NCBI GenBank assembly: GCA_012837565.1
Contig: DUQY01000178.1
Span: 1-26,301 of the forward strand
Length of the DNA stretch: 26,301 bases
Direction: 5' to 3'
DNA from: Bacteroidales bacterium
Lineage (GTDB): Bacteria > Bacteroidota > Bacteroidia > Bacteroidales > P3
The stretch's first letter is position 1. Every line of letters starts with the position of its first letter. The position numbers and the translations under genes are program-made. Positions 23,164 through 26,301 of the stretch are shown piece after piece. Below the pieces are notes generated by a model. The model was not told where the DNA came from. It did not search any database and worked only from the letters and a program-made list of their open reading frames with translations.

Positions 23164-23194
23164 AAAGGCAATTAGCTTCTAATTGCCTTTTTTT
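23164..23194 (+). terminator. Intrinsic terminator between rpsO and pnp
   Basis: AAAGGCAATTAG (23164-23175) pairs perfectly with CTAATTGCCTTT (23179-23190) around a 3-nt loop, then Ts. It could fully stop rpsO transcripts or act as a partial attenuator for read-through into pnp. Confidence 0.85.
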
Positions 23195-23209
23195 GTGTAT
23201 AAATAGTTG

Positions 23210-23254
23210 TGGAGTAAAAAGAAGCAAAAAAATGATTATTCTAGCGTTACTCCA
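23210..23254 (+). promoter_or_regulatory. Inverted repeat in the pnp leader
   Basis: TGGAGTAA (23210-23217) is perfectly complementary to TTACTCCA (23247-23254), closing a 29-nt loop that ends 29 bases before the pnp ATG. In E. coli, pnp is autoregulated through a leader stem cut by RNase III; whether this stem has a similar role is inference. Confidence 0.4.
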
Positions 23255-23283
23255 GTTAGAAAAGAGGTTAATAAGAAAATAAT

Positions 23284-25548
23284 ATGAATGTAATTACAAA
23301 GGTCTTCACACTTGAAGATGGACGAAAAGTAGAAATTGAAACAGGTAAATTAGCTAAACAAGCTGATGGTTCTGTTGTTGTTAAAATGGGAGACACTATG
23401 CTTTTAGCAACAGTGTGCGCTCGAAAAGAAGCAGGAGAAAATGTGGACTTCATGCCACTAACTGTTGATTACCAAGAAAAATATGCATCTGTTGGGCGTT
23501 TCCCAGGAGGTTTCTTCAAAAGAGAAGCTCGCCCATCAGAATACGAAATACTTATAGCTCGTTTAGTTGATAGAGCATTACGTCCATTGTTCCCAGAGGA
23601 TTATCACGCTGAGGTTCAGGTGGCAATAACATTAATTTCAGGAGACCAATCAAATCCACCAGACGCATTAGCAGCACTTGCAGCATCAGCAGCACTTGCA
23701 GTTTCAGATATCCCATTCAATGGACCAGTATCTGAGGTTAGAATTGCTTATATAGACGGTAAATTTGTTTTATGGCCTTCAATTGAAGAATACGAAAAAG
23801 CTGAAATGGCTCTTATTGTTGCTGCAACAGAAGAAAACATCATGATGGTTGAGGGCGAGATGAAGGAAGCTTCAGAAGAAGTGATGTTAGAGGCTTTGAA
23901 AATTGCTCATGACTCAATCAAACTTCATTGTAGAGCAATTAAAGAATTAGAAGCAGAGGTTGGTAAAACTCAAAAAAGAGAATACTGCCACGAGGATAAT
24001 GATTTAGAACTAAAAGAAGCTATTCACAAAGCTACTTATCAAAAATGTTACGACTTTGCAAAGCAAGGAATTGCTTGTAAGAATACACGCTCAGAAGGTT
24101 TTAAATCTTTCAAACAAGAATTTATTGATACCCTAGCACCAGAAGTTGCCAAGGAAAAAGCATACCTAATCAGCCGTTATTATCACGATGTTGAGAAAGA
24201 AGCTGTAAGAGATATGGTTTTAGCTGAAAGAACCCGTCTTGATGGAAGACAATTAGATGAAATTAGACCAATATGGGCTGAGGTTAACTACCTTCCAACA
24301 ACTCACGGATCAGCAATCTTCACTCGTGGAGAAACACAATCACTAACAACATGTACACTAGGAACAAAACTAGATGAACAAATTATAGATGGAGCAATCA
24401 TTGACGGAAAGAATGATTTTATCCTACATTATAACTTCCCAGGTTTTGCAACCGGAGAGGTAAAAGGAAATAGAGGAACATCAAGAAGAGAAATCGGACA
24501 CGGTAACTTAGCAATGAGAGCTCTTAAACAAATCTTCCCATCAAAAGAAGATTGTCCTTATACAATTCGTATTGTTTCCGATATTTTAGAATCTAATGGT
24601 TCTTCATCAATGGCAACAGTATGCGCAGGATGTTTAGCACTAATGGATGCAGGGGTGAAAATTACTAAACCAGTATCTGGAATTGCAATGGGACTTATTG
24701 CAAAAGACGGAAAATGGGCCGTGCTTTCTGATATCTTAGGAGACGAAGATCACTTAGGTGATATGGATTTCAAGGTAACAGGAACAAGAGATGGTATCAC
24801 AGCATGTCAAATGGATATAAAATGTGACGGACTTTCATACGAAATACTAGCAGAAGCGCTTTCTCAAGCAAATAAAGGAAGAATGCATATATTAGATATT
24901 ATCGAACAAACTATGTCCGCTCCTAGAGAAGACTATAAACCATTTGTTCCAAGAGTAGTTAAGCTTACTATTGCAAAAGAATTTATTGGAGCAATAATTG
25001 GACCTGGAGGAAAGATTATCCAAGAAATGCAAAAGGAAACAAAGACTATTATCGTTATTGAAGAAAGAGACGAAATGGGACATATCGATATTGTTTCTGC
25101 AAATAAAGAAGGAATTGAAGCAGTTCTAGCTAAAATTAAAGCAATCACTACTGTTCCAGAAGTGGGCGAAGAATATGAAGGTGTTGTTAAAAACATTCAA
25201 GCATTTGGAGCATTTGTTGAATTTTTACCTGGTAAGGATGGCTTATTACATGTTTCTGAAATCTCATGGGAGAGAGTAAACAATGTAGAAGATGTATTGA
25301 AATCAGGCGATAAAATAAAAGTTAAGCTAATAGAGGTTGACAAAAAGACTGGTAAATACAAACTATCACACAAAGCAGTACTTCCAAAACCAGAAGGATT
25401 TGTAGAAAGACCACCAAGACCAAGTTCTGATCGTCCAAGTTATTCTGATCGTAATGGTTCAGATCGCAATAATTCAGACAGAAGCATAGAACGTCCAAGG
25501 CCGCAAAAGCCACAACGTCCAACTGATGATAATTCAAGCGTAGAATAA
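23284..25548 (+). CDS. pnp: Polyribonucleotide nucleotidyltransferase (PNPase)
   Basis: 754 residues. A trimeric 3'-to-5' exoribonuclease that uses phosphate to degrade RNA to nucleoside diphosphates. Domain order: first RNase PH domain (about 10-145), alpha-helical linker, second RNase PH domain (about 315-545) with the catalytic acidic cluster SDILGDEDHLGDMDF near 482-497, KH domain with GPGG at 573-576, and S1 domain (about 627-700, VKNIQAFGAFVEFLPGKDGL). A 50-residue low-complexity tail rich in Arg, Ser, Pro and Asp ends the protein. It lies 145 bases downstream of rpsO, with a terminator and a possible leader stem between them. An efficient terminator follows. Confidence 0.97.
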   Translation: MNVITKVFTLEDGRKVEIETGKLAKQADGSVVVKMGDTMLLATVCARKEAGENVDFMPLTVDYQEKYASVGRFPGGFFKREARPSEYEILIARLVDRALRPLFPEDYHAEVQVAITLISGDQSNPPDALAALAASAALAVSDIPFNGPVSEVRIAYIDGKFVLWPSIEEYEKAEMALIVAATEENIMMVEGEMKEASEEVMLEALKIAHDSIKLHCRAIKELEAEVGKTQKREYCHEDNDLELKEAIHKATYQKCYDFAKQGIACKNTRSEGFKSFKQEFIDTLAPEVAKEKAYLISRYYHDVEKEAVRDMVLAERTRLDGRQLDEIRPIWAEVNYLPTTHGSAIFTRGETQSLTTCTLGTKLDEQIIDGAIIDGKNDFILHYNFPGFATGEVKGNRGTSRREIGHGNLAMRALKQIFPSKEDCPYTIRIVSDILESNGSSSMATVCAGCLALMDAGVKITKPVSGIAMGLIAKDGKWAVLSDILGDEDHLGDMDFKVTGTRDGITACQMDIKCDGLSYEILAEALSQANKGRMHILDIIEQTMSAPREDYKPFVPRVVKLTIAKEFIGAIIGPGGKIIQEMQKETKTIIVIEERDEMGHIDIVSANKEGIEAVLAKIKAITTVPEVGEEYEGVVKNIQAFGAFVEFLPGKDGLLHVSEISWERVNNVEDVLKSGDKIKVKLIEVDKKTGKYKLSHKAVLPKPEGFVERPPRPSSDRPSYSDRNGSDRNNSDRSIERPRPQKPQRPTDDNSSVE

Positions 25549-25572
25549 AAAATTCTATACAAAAATACTTTT

Positions 25573-25607
25573 AAGGCTGTTTCATAATTTGAGACAGCCT
25601 TTTTTTG
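25573..25607 (+). terminator. Intrinsic terminator after pnp
   Basis: AAGGCTGTTTC (25573-25583) pairs with GAGACAGCCTT (25591-25601) with one G-U wobble and a 7-nt loop, followed by a T-run. Confidence 0.88.
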
Positions 25608-25617
25608 TATTCCTAAG

Positions 25618-25743
25618 TCTTTGTTTTAATTTCCTAACTCTTTGATTCATTTTTCTCTTTCTTTGATTCAGAAAATTATTACGCAGTTTTAATTTTCTCT
25701 TTCTTTAATTCATTTCCCCAGCTCTTGGTTTTATGAATATTTT
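25618..25743. repeat. 21-bp-phased tandem array, six units (locus 4, clearest copy)
   Basis: Units start at 25618, 25639, 25660, 25681, 25702 and 25723 with no phase slip. Five begin TCTT(T/G)(G/A); the fourth begins ACGCAGTTTTAA. The second half is A/T-rich and variable. It starts 10 bases after the pnp terminator. The remainder of the gene-free stretch, 25744-25947, is A/T-rich and shows nothing further that I can support. Confidence 0.88.
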
Positions 25744-25947
25744 AATAAACTCCAAACCCTAATGAAAATTATGAGATAAAATTTAGTCTCAATAAATTAT
25801 ATACAATTATTTTGTTTTAGACTTTGCAACGGGGTGATAATTCAAAGAAATAAAAAATAAATTTGAATATAAATCATTGTTATGTAGTTAATTTCATTGT
25901 ATTTATATAATATTACGGAAGTTTTATGTATTTTTAACGTCAAAAAG

Positions 25948-25978
25948 TTTGGTTTTCATAAAAAAAAATGTATGTTTG
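25948..25978 (+). promoter_or_regulatory. Promoter of the last (partial) gene
   Basis: TTTG at 25948-25951, a 19-bp spacer, and TATGTTTG at 25971-25978. The leader is about 70 bases to the ATG at 26058. Confidence 0.7.
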
Positions 25979-26057
25979 CTCCTTGATTTTGACTAATTTT
26001 ATATGATTATTATATTTTCAATTATTTAATTTATGTTTAACTTAAAACAAAAACATC

Positions 26058-26301
26058 ATGAAAAAACAATTATTCTTTCTAATGGCGATTATATTCGCCA
26101 TTCAAGGTTGGACACAACCCACATTAAACGAGGGCTTCGAAGGAACAACATTCCCTCCTAATGATTGGACTTCGGTAAATGTAAGTGGTTCTGTTAATTG
26201 GGCAAGGTACACCTCAAGCACTCCAAGAGGGACTGCATCTGCTAGTGTAAATTATGGGTCTTCTGGTCATGAGAATTGGTTGATTACTCCAAATCTTAAT
26301 G
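26058..26301 (+). CDS. Secreted cleaved-adhesin/choice-of-anchor-J domain protein, 5' part
   Basis: 81 complete codons are visible before the window ends. MKKQLFFLMAIIFAIQGWTQ is a signal peptide. The mature part starts with LNEGFEGTTFPPNDWTSVN, then GSVNWARYTS and ENWLITPNL, the typical opening of a cleaved-adhesin or choice-of-anchor-J jelly-roll domain. In Bacteroidota such domains occur in large surface proteins exported by T9SS. The sorting domain, if present, lies outside the window. It is preceded by a consensus promoter and a ~70-base leader. Confidence 0.85.
   Translation, partial: MKKQLFFLMAIIFAIQGWTQPTLNEGFEGTTFPPNDWTSVNVSGSVNWARYTSSTPRGTASASVNYGSSGHENWLITPNLN

Noticed and set aside
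25618..25743. CRISPR array
   Set aside because: The 21-bp units are contiguous, drift in sequence and have no unique spacers; no cas genes are present.

Overview
The window reads as chromosomal DNA of a low-GC member of the Bacteroidota, probably Bacteroidales. Four things support this: promoters of the TTTG-N19-TAnnTTTG type instead of E. coli -35/-10 boxes; several secreted proteins ending in type IX secretion (T9SS) sorting domains; a gliding-motility-associated (CHU_C, type B) C-terminal domain; and small proteins of Bacteroidota type such as the DUF2795 protein. Nothing looks like a phage, plasmid or CRISPR locus.

Layout. 1-2050: 3' part of tilS overlapping a secreted M28 peptidase. 2051-2601: gene-free stretch with a terminator, a 21-bp repeat array and a nested-hairpin segment. 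2602-3351: YgjP-type metallopeptidase. 3583-6246 (minus): calcium P-type ATPase. 6568-6641: CAT-anticodon tRNA. 6760-8767: a two-gene glycosyltransferase operon. 8501-9718: a rearranged junction in which the convergent 3' ends of the glycosyltransferase and of ftsE are duplicated around a ~560-bp insert with inverted-repeat ends and 21-bp arrays. 9645-12587 (minus): ftsE, a WecA/MraY-type transferase, a WbqC-like protein and an unknown protein. 12789-12861: tRNA-Lys. 12977-15298: secreted M1 peptidase. 15361-16745: ECF sigma factor plus a membrane anti-sigma-like protein ending in a CHU_C domain. 16844-18934: operon of an acidic protein, a cysteine-free Mrp/ApbC ATPase, a NifU-like Fe-S scaffold and a cobalamin adenosyltransferase. 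19077-19298: DUF2795 protein. 19663-21813: secreted subtilase. 21895-22275: gcvH. 22351-22779: VanZ-family protein. 22869-25548: rpsO and pnp. 26058 onward: start of a secreted cleaved-adhesin/choice-of-anchor-J protein cut by the window edge.

How the parts relate. Four proteins (M28, M1, subtilase and probably the last partial one) look like T9SS cargo, and the sigma/anti-sigma pair carries a T9SS-type sorting domain on its periplasmic side, so it may sense the state of that secretion system. The glycosyltransferases, the WecA-type enzyme, the WbqC-like protein and FtsE form an envelope and cell-division neighbourhood. The Mrp/NifU pair belongs to Fe-S cluster assembly.

Most worth a second look: the sigma/CHU_C anti-sigma pair; the 8501-9718 mosaic; a family of exactly 21-bp-phased intergenic arrays at four loci, three of them just after intrinsic terminators; a possible structured RNA with two competing pairings at 2426-2530; and the cysteine-free Mrp.
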